A stretch of DNA of 58,455 bases from Alkalihalophilus marmarensis DSM 21297 (GCF_000474275.2 NZ_ATAE01000029.1:1-58455), one strand, 5' to 3'. Numbered from the stretch's first letter, positions 1 through 7,961 are shown. The notes: generated from the letters alone by a model not told the origin. Made by a program: numbers and translations.

Positions 1-72
1 GGCTATGTACTTACCGCTACAGGGTCGTACTCGGGACTTTCACCCGTTAGAGTTCGCCCATGCTGGGCGAAC
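1..72 (-). mobile_element. Group IIC intron, 5' end (truncated by the window)
   Basis: Read on the minus strand from position 72, the sequence begins GTTCGCCCAGCATGGGCG, then CTAACGGGTGAAAGTCCCG, and later TAAGTACATAGCC. This order (a short GC stem, the GGGTGA(A/G)AGTCCC motif, then a GTA..AGCC segment) is that of domain I at the 5' end of bacterial class C group II introns such as the Oceanobacillus iheyensis intron. Class C introns insert just after rho-independent terminators, and here the first base abuts the T-run of the ylbF terminator. The reverse transcriptase gene and the 3' end would lie beyond position 1. The family call rests on recalled motif similarity; the insertion context supports it independently. 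Confidence 0.75.
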
Positions 73-101
73 AAAAAAACAGGCGCTTATTGCGCCTGTT
101 T
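73..101 (-). terminator. Rho-independent terminator of ylbF; intron insertion site
   Basis: On the minus strand an 8-bp perfect stem ACAGGCGC/GCGCCTGT (positions 99-92 and 86-79) with loop AATAA is followed by a T-run that ends where the intron starts. It begins 2 bases after the ylbF stop codon. Confidence 0.85.
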
Positions 102-102
102 C

Positions 103-543
103 CTATCCACAACTGCATCCTCCGCCAGACCCACATCCACCACTACAAGACATTTGATCAAAATACGGGTTTCCTGTAGGAACTTTTATTGATTTTGAAA
201 TAGAATGAGCAATCAGCTCACTTACTTCATTTAACAACATCTCTAGTTCACGCTCTGCTGCTTTAAATTCCTTTACTGACTCCGTTACATCTACCTTTCG
301 TTTCAACTGTCGTATTTCAGTTGAAACCGTATCATAGTCAGGATGATAACGTCCGAAGCGCTGTACCTCTTCATGCCGCTCTTTCATTTCTGTAAACTCA
401 ACGATAAGCTTTTGAGCCGGCTGGTCGTTCTCAAGTGCCTTTTTGGCATGTATATATTGAATAAATACATCGGATTGTCCGATTGATTTGGCTAGTTCTT
501 CTGATTGATCCATCAATTCAATGGTTGACATCGTAAGAAGCAT
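103..543 (-). CDS. ylbF: YlbF/RicF, Fe-S subunit of the RicAFT (Y-) complex
   Basis: A 146-residue YlbF-family protein. In B. subtilis, RicF acts with RicA (YmcA) and RicT (YaaT) in a complex that carries Fe-S clusters and promotes RNase Y-dependent mRNA maturation, sporulation, competence and biofilm formation. The central helical region (RFGRYHPDYD) and the tail PTGNPYFDQMSCSGGCGSGG with a Cys-rich end match RicF; those cysteines are cluster ligands in the known protein. The ATG at 543 is chosen because AGGAGGTG lies 5 bases upstream; a longer TTG-initiated frame (561) would bury that site. It closes the ylbC-ylbF block and is followed by its own terminator, into whose 3' side a group IIC intron has inserted. 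Confidence 0.93.
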   Translation of the reverse strand: MLLTMSTIELMDQSEELAKSIGQSDVFIQYIHAKKALENDQPAQKLIVEFTEMKERHEEVQRFGRYHPDYDTVSTEIRQLKRKVDVTESVKEFKAAERELEMLLNEVSELIAHSISKSIKVPTGNPYFDQMSCSGGCGSGGGCSCG

Positions 544-609
544 AACGACACCTCCTAACAACCATTATACCATGTCTTGCACGTAATCACATCCCGCACA
601 CTACTTTCC

Positions 610-1599
610 TTATGTGGAATAGTACTCTATTTGGGCATTTGCTACCTTCCGAACAGAGCGAAAAGCTTGCAGATCCTCCATTAATTTAATTAATGCACTA
701 TCCTTTTCTTTTGCTTCAATCATAATATCAATTTGACTCGTCGTTCCGCTAATCTCTTTTAAAAACCGTTCTAGGCGGCCTGCATCAATATAATCTGCAT
801 GAGACCTATCAAGCGGACCATCTTTTGGACTTGAGACATGCATCTTAATCGGATGAGGACTGTTTTCCCAAGTAGCAACGACCCTGTTCCATAATGCGTG
901 CAGGTCCGTTTCTCTTTGATAGACATCAAAATGGTGTAAATCAAATACTACAGGAATCCCTACTTTTTCTCCTAAATAAAGAGCATCTTCAACCGTGTAG
1001 TTTTTATCATCATTTTCAAGTATCAACATATTAACTAGAGCATGAGGAACATCTTGTATATTTGTAATAAATTGTTCTAATCCACCTTCAATCCCTTGCT
1101 TTTTTCCCCCAATATGAAGGACACAACGATGAGTTGGATCAATATTCATTCCTTTTAATAATTTATAATGATATAACAGGGTTTTTACCGATTGCTGTAA
1201 TATTTCTTTCGATGGAGAGTTTAAGACAACAAAATGATCTGGATGAAAACCGGTCCTAATTTCAAACTTATTAATGTACTCCCCCAATTCTTTTAAATAG
1301 GGTGCTAAAACACGTTCATATTTCCAATCTGCTGTTAGCGGATGATTTACAAGAGGAACTAAGCGTGAGCTTAACCTGAAAAAATGAATTCCCTCTGCTT
1401 TGTTATGTTTCAATAACCGAATACAATTTTCAATATTACTTTTAGCTATGCGTTCAAGCTTCTTTATTGCAGCTTCTTTGTCATCAATTTCCATAAACTG
1501 TTTAACAGTCATGGTTTGAGAAGGTGATGCATTAGATAATTGTTTGCTCATTGCCACGTAACCAAAGCGTATCTTCATGGGGGAACCTGGATGTGTCAT
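610..1599 (-). CDS. uvsE: UV DNA damage endonuclease UvsE
   Basis: About 329 residues, similar over the whole length to the UvdE/UvsE family (B. subtilis YwjD). These TIM-barrel, metal-dependent enzymes nick 5' of UV photoproducts and abasic sites to start an alternative excision repair path in the cytoplasm. Family segments seen: MKIRFGYVAMS at the N-terminus, HFFRLSSRLVPL near residue 75, RTGFHPDHFVVLNSP near 125, ENDDKNYTVEDAL near 205 and VVFDLHHFDVY near 227, carrying the His/Asp/Glu metal ligands. The start at 1599 sits 6 bases from GGGAGGGG; ATGs at 1605 and 1578 are alternatives. It is divergent from the ATP-grasp gene (74-bp gap). In B. subtilis this gene is not between ylbE and ylbF, so it is an insertion relative to that order. 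Confidence 0.92.
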   Translation of the reverse strand: MTHPGSPMKIRFGYVAMSKQLSNASPSQTMTVKQFMEIDDKEAAIKKLERIAKSNIENCIRLLKHNKAEGIHFFRLSSRLVPLVNHPLTADWKYERVLAPYLKELGEYINKFEIRTGFHPDHFVVLNSPSKEILQQSVKTLLYHYKLLKGMNIDPTHRCVLHIGGKKQGIEGGLEQFITNIQDVPHALVNMLILENDDKNYTVEDALYLGEKVGIPVVFDLHHFDVYQRETDLHALWNRVVATWENSPHPIKMHVSSPKDGPLDRSHADYIDAGRLERFLKEISGTTSQIDIMIEAKEKDSALIKLMEDLQAFRSVRKVANAQIEYYST

Positions 1600-1673
1600 T
1601 GACATCCCCCTCCCTTCCGACTATAATTCTTTCGTCTGGAAATTACGTCCTTAAAAGAAAAGGTGAATTTAGA

Positions 1674-2447
1674 ATGAAATTTGTCACGTTTAACCCATTT
1701 CGCACGATAGGCATTCCAGGAATACAGTATGTGAAGCCTGAACATCTGTTTTCTGAAAGAGAAAAAATTGATCAAGCTGATGTGTGCTTATTCCCTGAAA
1801 ACTGGCAGGTGAATGCTCTTGTATACGGAATGAAAAAGCCTATTTTCCCAAGTATTCAATCTATTCAACTAGGCTTTAATAAAGTAGAAGTAACCCGTGC
1901 TCTTTGGAGTGTTTGTCCCGGGCATGTTCCTTATACACAAATACTAGGACATAGTGAGGACAGCATCCAGAAAATACTTCAAAACTTCCCTTTCCCGTTC
2001 GTTGCAAAAGAAATCAGAAATTCAATGGGAAATGGTGTATTTCTGATTCATAATGAAGAAGAACTAAGAGAATACGCTGAAAACAACCCTACAATGTACA
2101 TTCAAGAATACTTAGAAATAGACAGAGATCTGCGAGTTTGTTTTGTCGGTGATGAAGTCATTGCAAGCTATTGGCGCATAAATGAATCAAATAGTTTTCA
2201 TAACAATGTAGCAAAAGGCGGAAAGATCTCCTTTGATAATATTCCCCAAGATGCCATTGAATTGGTTACAGAGACCGCACGTGCACTGGGGATCGATCAC
2301 GCTGGGTTTGATCTAGTATTTGCAAATGATCAGTTTTACTTCCTAGAATTCAATACACTATTTGGAAATCAAGGTTTTCAACAGCTTGGTATTTCAATTG
2401 AACAGAAGATTTACAAATATCTTCAAACAAAACACTCTACAATGTAA
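1674..2447 (+). CDS. ATP-grasp (RimK-like) ligase of unknown substrate
   Basis: A 257-residue single-domain ATP-grasp protein. Visible elements: the strand carrying the ATP-contacting lysine FPFVAKEIRNSMGNGVF (residues 107-123), the hinge IQEYLE (143-148), RDLRVCFVG (151-159), the glycine-rich GGKISF (182-187) and the metal/phosphate strand FYFLEFNTLFGNQGF (221-235), whose Glu and Asn are the expected Mg ligands. Such enzymes join a carboxylate to an amine via acyl phosphate; RimK relatives add glutamate or make peptides, but the substrate here cannot be read from sequence. The ATG at 1674 follows AAAGGTGAATTTAGA; the frame is open upstream to 1551 but that part overlaps uvsE. The last 11 bases overlap the convergent gene. 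Confidence 0.8.
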   Translation: MKFVTFNPFRTIGIPGIQYVKPEHLFSEREKIDQADVCLFPENWQVNALVYGMKKPIFPSIQSIQLGFNKVEVTRALWSVCPGHVPYTQILGHSEDSIQKILQNFPFPFVAKEIRNSMGNGVFLIHNEEELREYAENNPTMYIQEYLEIDRDLRVCFVGDEVIASYWRINESNSFHNNVAKGGKISFDNIPQDAIELVTETARALGIDHAGFDLVFANDQFYFLEFNTLFGNQGFQQLGISIEQKIYKYLQTKHSTM

Positions 2448-2868
2448 TCGTCACTGAGTCTTCACTACCATAAGGGGTACGATCATTTTTCACTAACACC
2501 ACTCGAATCGTATGCTCACCCTGCGGCAATCCTTCTATGACAAAGCTGTTAGTATATAACGTAGCAGCATGCTCATCATCTATATAAAGCCGGTAATGCC
2601 CTTCCCCTTCTTGGTGTAGGGCTCCTTCTTTTTCTTCAGTTACGACCAACCCTCTAATCATACAATCAATGAAGACATCACTTTCTCTCAATGAATAAGA
2701 AACTGAAATATCCGGCTCACTTGAACCCGAAATAATTTCGATAGGTAGGGAACGATAGAGCGGTTTAATAGAAATTGATTCTAGATCAATCTGCCCCGCC
2801 ACACCATTAGCTGGAAACATCACTAAGAAAAAATAGATCACTATAACCACTCTAGCAAAAAGCTTCAT
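2437..2868 (-). CDS. Secreted protein of unknown function
   Basis: 143 residues with a clear signal peptide (hydrophobic core VVIVIYFFLVMF, cleavage probably after NGVAG near residue 25), so it is likely secreted or wall-associated. The mature part is beta-rich with the repeated style of an Ig-like or carbohydrate-binding fold (HYRLYIDDEHAATLYTNSF, then LPQGEHTIRVVLV), which recalls small domains in which a chemical group or ligand is held by a beta sandwich. No enzymatic motif is visible and I do not recognise a named family. The ATG at 2868 has GGAGAG at 6 bases; an upstream ATG at 2886 lacks this spacing. It ends by overlapping the ATP-grasp gene tail-to-tail. Confidence 0.65.
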   Translation of the reverse strand: MKLFARVVIVIYFFLVMFPANGVAGQIDLESISIKPLYRSLPIEIISGSSEPDISVSYSLRESDVFIDCMIRGLVVTEEKEGALHQEGEGHYRLYIDDEHAATLYTNSFVIEGLPQGEHTIRVVLVKNDRTPYGSEDSVTITL

Positions 2869-2941
2869 ACACAGCTCTCCAATCACAAATCATCTATTAT
2901 AAGCATGTGTCATCAAGGCTTACTTTATGTACACTGATATA

Positions 2942-2984
2942 AACAAAAAAAACACAAAGACCACTTATTGAAGCGGTCCTTGTG
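2942..2984 (-). terminator. Terminator of ylbD-ylbE
   Basis: Minus-strand stem CACAAGGACC/GGTCTTTGTG (one mismatch) followed by eight T. The 5' arm overlaps the last codons and stop of ylbE. Confidence 0.8.
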
Positions 2985-3231
2985 CTGCTTGTGCCACTGT
3001 TTGCTGGCCCATTTTTAACATCTCAATCATCATCATTGCTAGACCTAAGTGATTTTGCATTTTTTCTACACGTTGCGGTATCGTTTTGCCGTAAAAGAAG
3101 TTTGCCTCTTTTTCAAGCGCTGGAATTAAACTCGGATCTCTTCCTAACTTCCTGTACCATATCGGATTCTGCCGGATGAATTGCCGTAATTCAGGTCTTT
3201 CATTTAACAGCTGCTGGATTTCTGCTCTCAA
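2965..3231 (-). CDS. ylbE: YlbE-like protein
   Basis: 88 residues, matching YlbE of B. subtilis: RPELRQFIRQNPIWYRKLGRDP near the N-terminus, then FYGKTIPQRVEKMQNHLGLA. The function is unknown; no signal or membrane segment is seen, so it is cytoplasmic. The start is TTG at 3231, placed 7 bases after a GGGGGG-type ribosome site; no ATG fits. It follows ylbD by 17 bases and shares its transcript and terminator. Confidence 0.88.
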   Translation of the reverse strand: MRAEIQQLLNERPELRQFIRQNPIWYRKLGRDPSLIPALEKEANFFYGKTIPQRVEKMQNHLGLAMMMIEMLKMGQQTVAQAAQGPLQ

Positions 3232-3248
3232 TTGACTTCCCCCCTTTT

Positions 3249-3713
3249 TTAATCTCGTCTAAATGAAAAAGGCTGATCTTGGGTAGGTCTTGATTGAGAA
3301 TTTGTAGGCTGTTGGAATGTCTGCATCACATTTTGTACATTGGAGAGGACTGAGCTAAATTGTGCTAGATGACTCTGTAGATCTTGCACATTAAAGCGTC
3401 TCATCATATTCATTAATTGGCCAAGAGTATCTGTTGCATTTTGCTGTTCCGATTGTTGTGTCGAATCAGAATTTGGTTGGGCAGTTGTTTGTTGATTCAT
3501 CTGTTGACTCGCTTGCTGAAATGTTTCAGCTTGTTGATCCATGGTTTTGTACGGGATCCATTGTTCGTGATCAGCACCTAAAACTGACCATTCCTCATAA
3601 AATTGCTGTAAACTTTTTTGATTCGAGCGGATTTCCATACTTATTTTAGGATGTTCTTTTACAAAATGCTTAAACTGTTCAACAGAAGGATGCATGCCCT
3701 CATGTTGTGCCAT
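3249..3713 (-). CDS. ylbD: YlbD, putative spore coat protein
   Basis: 154 residues. The N-terminal part (PSVEQFKHFVKEHPKISMEIRS, then QQFYEEWSVLG) matches YlbD, annotated as a coat-type protein in bacilli. The middle is a low-complexity Gln/Asn/Thr-rich stretch (about residues 65-100) and the end is again Gln-rich, as in many coat proteins. Direct evidence for a coat role is lacking. The ATG at 3713 is preferred since GGAGGAGG lies 6 bases upstream; the ATG at 3719 abuts that site. First gene of the ylbD-ylbE pair. Confidence 0.85.
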   Translation of the reverse strand: MAQHEGMHPSVEQFKHFVKEHPKISMEIRSNQKSLQQFYEEWSVLGADHEQWIPYKTMDQQAETFQQASQQMNQQTTAQPNSDSTQQSEQQNATDTLGQLMNMMRRFNVQDLQSHLAQFSSVLSNVQNVMQTFQQPTNSQSRPTQDQPFSFRRD

Positions 3714-3894
3714 CTTCATCCTCCTCCTTCATTCTGCTACTTGGTTTTCCTGCATATTTTAACCGGGTAAAAACATACCCTTCTCTTCTATCCTATACAT
3801 CTGCCCAGTCCAATGTGCAGCTTAATATGATTGCAGGAAGCTTTTTCTTTTTGCTACAATATCAATAGGCAGTTAAAACAAGTGGAGGCTCTAA

Positions 3895-4404
3895 ATGATG
3901 ACAACTTTAAAGCAAGAATTAAATGATACGTTTCAAGAATTAATTAGCACAGCGAATGATGAAGAATTACATGTTCTTTCTTCTATGTTAAGAGGCCTCA
4001 ATGATAAAAAAGAACAAAAGTACGCAACTTATTTATCAGCTCTAACTCAGATACAAACACGCTTTTTAGATAATGGTGATTATGAAGTGGTTTTACCGAT
4101 TCAGCCTCTGATTAATAATCCACTACAAATGGTGCACGGGGGAATAACCGCTACACTGCTTGATACAGCTATGGGATCGATGATTAACCGTATTTTACCT
4201 GAAGATAAAGCAGCGGTGACCGCTGAAATGAATGTCCATTACATAAAACCAGGTGTTGGCAGCAAACTTAGATGTGTAGCACATTTGGCGCACAAGGGCA
4301 ACAGCTTATGTGTGACGGAAGCGAAAGTATATGATGATCGAGAGAAATTAGTTGCAATGGCAACTGGAACATTCGCTCTTATTAATCGCCCGCATGTAAA
4401 ATAA
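3895..4404 (+). CDS. PaaI-type hotdog thioesterase
   Basis: 169 residues with a hotdog fold. The motif NNPLQMVHGGITATLLDTAMGSM (about residues 75-97) is the HGG-plus-helix signature of PaaI/YdiI-like acyl-CoA thioesterases, and NVHYIKPG, followed by a beta sheet, completes the fold. These enzymes hydrolyse aryl- or acyl-CoA; the substrate cannot be inferred. The first 45 residues are a helical extension not present in the smallest PaaI proteins. GTGGAGG precedes the ATG. It stands alone, divergent from ylbD, between ylbD and ylbC, where B. subtilis has no gene. A strong bidirectional terminator follows. Confidence 0.85.
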   Translation: MMTTLKQELNDTFQELISTANDEELHVLSSMLRGLNDKKEQKYATYLSALTQIQTRFLDNGDYEVVLPIQPLINNPLQMVHGGITATLLDTAMGSMINRILPEDKAAVTAEMNVHYIKPGVGSKLRCVAHLAHKGNSLCVTEAKVYDDREKLVAMATGTFALINRPHVK

Positions 4405-4443
4405 ACAAGCAGGTCAGGGTACCATACCCGACCTGCTTGTTTG
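4403..4443. terminator. Bidirectional terminator (thioesterase / ylbC)
   Basis: Long stem ACAAGCAGGTC-GGGTA / TACCC-GACCTGCTTGT with one bulged A, loop CCA. T-rich tails lie on both sides, serving both convergent genes. Confidence 0.85.
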
Positions 4444-4447
4444 CTTT

Positions 4448-5560
4448 TTAGAATCCCCACCCAGTCATAAAGTTTTGCGTGTGAAAATCTTTGTACACCC
4501 CAACTCCTAGTTCTTCAAATTCTTCGTGTAACACATTTACTCTATGCCCTTCGCTATTTAACCAGCCTTCTGTAGCCGCAAGTCCATCTACATATTGTGC
4601 AGCAATATTTTCACCTGCGAGTCTGTAATTTAACTCGCCACGATCAAATCGATCAGATAACTCGCCATATATAGGGGAGGTGTGTGAAAAATATTGTTCT
4701 TCTTGCATGTCCCTGCTATGAAGATAGGCTACGCCTGAAACTTCCCCGTTCCAGGTAAACGGTTCTAAGCCGTGACGTTCTCTCAACACATTGGTGAAAC
4801 TAAAAATATGCCTAGCTTGTCCTGCCTCAATCTCCTCCCATTCAGCTTCCGTTACATTCTCTTCCTCAGGAAGAACTCCTCGATACGAAACAGAGTAGGG
4901 TCTTTGTTTTAATAACACTTCATCTGTCAGATAACGGATACTTGATAATTCATTTGTATGAATATCGAAATAAAGCTGCATCCATCCATCATCAACTTCT
5001 ACAATCGGCCGCATATTACGGTCTTCTGGGGTCAATTCGAATTGGTAATGGTTACCTCCTGCTCGTAATTCAACTTGTTGGGTAAACGTATAACGTTCGT
5101 CTAACGCCTGATAGCTCTCTCCAAACATTGTTTCTTCTGAATTGAGCTCTGACCAACTAGTAAATGTAGTAACTACCTGCTCTTCTTCTATCCCAATTAG
5201 GTGATAATAATCTTCTTCTTCATAAACCCACCAATCATAGCCAAAAGCTGAAGGATCTATTCTTGAAGGCTCCCCAAACAATTCCTTAACCTCTTCTACC
5301 TGAGCCCCAAGCAGCGGCTTATCTGACTCAAAGGTTCCTGTAGTTGAAGTTGTTTCAGATTCACTGTCGTTTTCCTCTGGTGCAGTTTCTACGACTATTT
5401 CATCAGCGGCAGCTATTTCTTCTTCCTTGTCATCTTGCATAAACACAGATTGCTCGTCCGCTTGAAACCATTCCTTAATTTCTGCTTCAAATTGGTATTC
5501 AAATACCGCCACACTTAGAAAAAGAGCTAGCATGATCCCGATAAACACCTTTTGCTTCAT
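4448..5560 (-). CDS. ylbC: YlbC, secreted CAP-domain protein
   Basis: 370 residues. The N-terminus (MKQKVFIGIMLALFLSVAVF) is a signal sequence or membrane anchor, followed by an acidic linker (about 25-80). A middle domain starting with PLLGAQVEEVKELFGEPSR (a CAP-associated N-terminal domain) leads to a CAP/SCP domain in the last 125 residues: FTNVLRERHGLEPF, HSRDMQEEQYFSHTSP, GENIA and GWLNSEGHRVNVL. These carry the His/Glu cavity residues typical of CAP proteins such as YlbC and YkwD. It acts outside the membrane; the biochemical role is unknown. The ATG at 5560 has GGAGGAG 7 bases upstream, better than the ATG at 5587. The gene sits in its conserved place upstream of ylbD. Confidence 0.9.
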   Translation of the reverse strand: MKQKVFIGIMLALFLSVAVFEYQFEAEIKEWFQADEQSVFMQDDKEEEIAAADEIVVETAPEENDSESETTSTTGTFESDKPLLGAQVEEVKELFGEPSRIDPSAFGYDWWVYEEEDYYHLIGIEEEQVVTTFTSWSELNSEETMFGESYQALDERYTFTQQVELRAGGNHYQFELTPEDRNMRPIVEVDDGWMQLYFDIHTNELSSIRYLTDEVLLKQRPYSVSYRGVLPEEENVTEAEWEEIEAGQARHIFSFTNVLRERHGLEPFTWNGEVSGVAYLHSRDMQEEQYFSHTSPIYGELSDRFDRGELNYRLAGENIAAQYVDGLAATEGWLNSEGHRVNVLHEEFEELGVGVYKDFHTQNFMTGWGF

Positions 5561-5784
5561 AAGCTTCTCCTCCTGCTTTTCCCTCATCTATATCTATTCT
5601 TATTCCTTTTGCCCATTTCCTTCAGCTAGTTATGTAGTCTGCTGTCAATCCTTAAAACGATTTTGTCGAATTTTAACGCCATTATATCATCAATCTGTTA
5701 GAACTTCGCTCGATATACATAAAACATTCACCATTATCCGTTGCAACAAACGCCTTTTCATACTATTATTAGGAGGGTATAGTA

Positions 5785-5802
5785 ATGAAGCAGTCGAAAT
5801 AA
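5785..5802 (+). CDS. Five-codon leader ORF (MKQSK) before the YugN-like gene
   Basis: ATG AAG CAG TCG AAA TAA is preceded by AGGAGGGTATAGTA, a strong ribosome site. Its stop codon overlaps the next ribosome site (TAAGGAGGG) that serves the GTG at 5815. Arrangement suggests translational coupling; expression is not shown. Confidence 0.35.
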   Translation: MKQSK

Positions 5803-5814
5803 GGAGGGTTCCTG

Positions 5815-6165
5815 GTGAAATTTGAGCAAATTAACTTAGCAGATAAAGAAGTGAAATTTGAAACATTAAGACATGCTGCAGAATCAATTGGTTTAGTACA
5901 TGCAGGTCAATGGGATTATGAGCGCGTTACATTTGATTACAAAATTGTTAATCAAGGAGATACATACTACCTACGTGTTCCTGCTTATGCTATTAAAGGT
6001 GACATTCCTCACGACGATGCAATCGTCAAATTAATGACGCCTATTTTAGGAAAGCATTATTATCCGCATGGTGTTGAATACGATGGTGAAACGTTCCCTA
6101 AAACCATCATTGACAAATGTGCAAAAAAACTAGAACTACTTAACACAAACCTAGAAGCAAAATAA
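5815..6165 (+). CDS. YugN-like family protein
   Basis: 116 residues, cytoplasmic, matching the YugN-like family of bacilli: an N-terminal helix, then [19 protein letters not shown] and a beta-rich middle ([15 protein letters not shown]), ending with a helix. The function is unknown. It starts with GTG at 5815 behind AAGGAGGG at 6 bases. It is transcribed alone, with a strong terminator immediately after the stop. A tiny upstream ORF with its own ribosome site lies just before it. Confidence 0.85.
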   Translation: MKFEQINLADKEVKFETLRHAAESIGLVHAGQWDYERVTFDYKIVNQGDTYYLRVPAYAIKGDIPHDDAIVKLMTPILGKHYYPHGVEYDGETFPKTIIDKCAKKLELLNTNLEAK

Positions 6166-6203
6166 GAAAAAGCCAAGCAATCTGCTTGGCTTTTTCTTAT
6201 TTA
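6160..6203. terminator. Bidirectional terminator (YugN-like / lipoprotein)
   Basis: Perfect stem AAGAAAAAGCCAAGCA / TGCTTGGCTTTTTCTT with loop ATC and T-rich ends on both strands. Confidence 0.9.
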
Positions 6204-6215
6204 TTGGTTACGCTC

Positions 6216-6677
6216 CTATGATTTGACATGTCTGATCGTTACAATACGAAAAGAGTCAGATCCACCCTTAGTCAACTCAAACCGTACGTCACGTTCAACT
6301 TCATTCGCTTGACCATGCTCTATCACTTCAACTCGTTCTATTGCATCTACATATAAGTCACCCTCAGGGTCTTCAAACACCTGATGAACTTGAAAGTCTA
6401 ACAAATCCTTCGTATTTCCCTCACTATGTGAATCAGAGACATAACGTCTTAAAGAATGATAAAAGCTGTTATTAGTAATCAGAAAAGGTTCTAATTGGTT
6501 GAAATTACCCGTGTTATAAGCATCTACCATGGTTTCTTTATAATCTGTCACAAACTCACGAACAAGATCTTCACGTTCATCTGTTACTAGTGTTAAATTC
6601 GTATCATCCGAACCACATGCTGCTAATATACTTAGAATTAAAAAGACCATACTTGTCCGTATCCAGTACTTATTCAT
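6216..6677 (-). CDS. Lipoprotein with TcaA/NTF2-like extracytoplasmic domain
   Basis: 153 residues. The signal peptide ends in a lipobox (LSILAACGS, modified Cys near residue 21), so the protein is anchored to the outer face of the membrane. The mature part (VREFVTDYKETMVDAYNTGNF, then QLEPFLITNNSFYHSLRRYV) resembles the cystatin/NTF2-like domain at the C-terminus of TcaA-type proteins and several Bacillus lipoproteins. Its role is unknown. The ATG at 6677 is preceded by AAAGGTGAG at 7 bases; the ATG at 6701 is less well placed. It lies in the position where ylbA/ylbB occur in B. subtilis but does not look like either. Confidence 0.7.
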   Translation of the reverse strand: MNKYWIRTSMVFLILSILAACGSDDTNLTLVTDEREDLVREFVTDYKETMVDAYNTGNFNQLEPFLITNNSFYHSLRRYVSDSHSEGNTKDLLDFQVHQVFEDPEGDLYVDAIERVEVIEHGQANEVERDVRFELTKGGSDSFRIVTIRHVKS

Positions 6678-6835
6678 TACATATCTCACCTTTTTCACCA
6701 TCTTTACAAATTGCTTTACTTATAGTAAGCACACAACTAGTAAGCATACAACCCATTATATCACACCAAAAAATGAATTTTTTTTTCAACCTTCAGCGGA
6801 TTTGTGAACAAAGTAAATAAAATAAACACATATAC

Positions 6836-6865
6836 TTGTTCAAGTTTTCATCTTCATACTATAAT
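6836..6865 (+). promoter_or_regulatory. Sigma-A promoter of the YtvI-like permease gene
   Basis: TTGTTC at 6836-6841, an 18-base spacer and a perfect TATAAT at 6860-6865. The -10 box contains the upstream ATG of the longest frame (6864), which therefore cannot be the translation start. Confidence 0.7.
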
Positions 6866-6902
6866 GAAGATAAGCTTTTATGTAGTAGAGAGGGGTTTCG
6901 AA

Positions 6903-7961
6903 TTGGCAGCTTTCTTCACGAGACGTACGATTTGGATTATTATTTCTATTCTTTTATTTTTAGTCGCTGCATACTTTATTTTACCAGTGTCACTTCCATT
7001 AGTTGCCGCATTATTAACAGCTCTAATCCTAACACCTGCTGTTAATGCACTACAAAGGAAGACCAAGATAAAGCGAAATGTTGCGGTTATGCTTGTATTT
7101 ACCGTTTTTGTTGTGTTTATCGGCCTAAGTGGTTACTATATTGCAACGAAAGCGATCACACAAGGTACACAAATTGTTGAAAATAGTCCGCAATATATTA
7201 GCGATATAAACAGAGCTTGGTTAAACTTCCAACGGAATTTAGAAGAAAAATATGAGAATCTCCCTCCTGAATTGGTGCAAGAGATTAATATTACAGTGAC
7301 CAATACATTAAGTGACCTGCGTTCAAATATTAGTGATCGTAATCTTATTCAAGATATTACCTCATTAATATCAAGCATACCGGGTTATCTTGTTACATTT
7401 CTTGTTTATCTCATTGCGTTATTTTTATTTATGCTTGAACTGCCTAGACTGAGAGAAAAGCTGTATAGTTACCTCTCTGAGAGAACAAAAGAGAAAGTAA
7501 ACTTTATGACATCACGCCTTTCTTACGTCATCTGGGGGTTTTTCAAAGCACAATTTTTAGTTAGTATTATTATCTTTATTGTAACGTTGATCGGCCTGCT
7601 CTTCATTGCTCCTGAAGTCGCTTTATTAATGGCATTTATTATTTGGCTGATTGACTTTGTCCCTATTATAGGATCAATCGTTATTTTAGCACCATGGGCC
7701 ATTTTTCAATTAATTGTCGGTGATGTGAGTACAGGTTCTAAGCTGTTTATCCTGGCTGCTGTATTATTGATTATTCGGAGAACAGTAGAACCAAAAGTAA
7801 TGGGGAAACATATCGGTTTATCTCCACTTGCTACACTTATTGCGATGTATCTGGGATTAATGTTATTTGGAGTCATCGGCTTCATTATTGGTCCCCTCCT
7901 TGTTATCGCCTTTACATCAGCTAAAGAAGCAGGGATTATTAAATTGAACTTTAAATTATAA
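6903..7961 (+). CDS. AI-2E family transporter, YtvI-like
   Basis: 352 residues with about eight membrane segments and a large extracytoplasmic helical loop (about residues 85-170), the layout of the AI-2E/PerM family; the end FVPIIGSIVILAPW and RRTVEPKVMGKHIGLSPLATLIAMYLG is the conserved C-terminal signature. YtvI-type members are integral membrane proteins linked to sporulation in B. subtilis, although the transported solute is unknown. The start is TTG at 6903 because GAGAGGGG lies 7 bases upstream and the ATG at 6864 lies inside the promoter -10 box. It is monocistronic with its own terminator and convergent with ctaM. Confidence 0.85.
   Translation: MAAFFTRRTIWIIISILLFLVAAYFILPVSLPLVAALLTALILTPAVNALQRKTKIKRNVAVMLVFTVFVVFIGLSGYYIATKAITQGTQIVENSPQYISDINRAWLNFQRNLEEKYENLPPELVQEINITVTNTLSDLRSNISDRNLIQDITSLISSIPGYLVTFLVYLIALFLFMLELPRLREKLYSYLSERTKEKVNFMTSRLSYVIWGFFKAQFLVSIIIFIVTLIGLLFIAPEVALLMAFIIWLIDFVPIIGSIVILAPWAIFQLIVGDVSTGSKLFILAAVLLIIRRTVEPKVMGKHIGLSPLATLIAMYLGLMLFGVIGFIIGPLLVIAFTSAKEAGIIKLNFKL

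Noticed and set aside
1-72. rRNA, tRNA or riboswitch at the left edge
   Set aside because: No tRNA fold or known rRNA sequence; the order of motifs and position behind a terminator fit a group IIC intron better.
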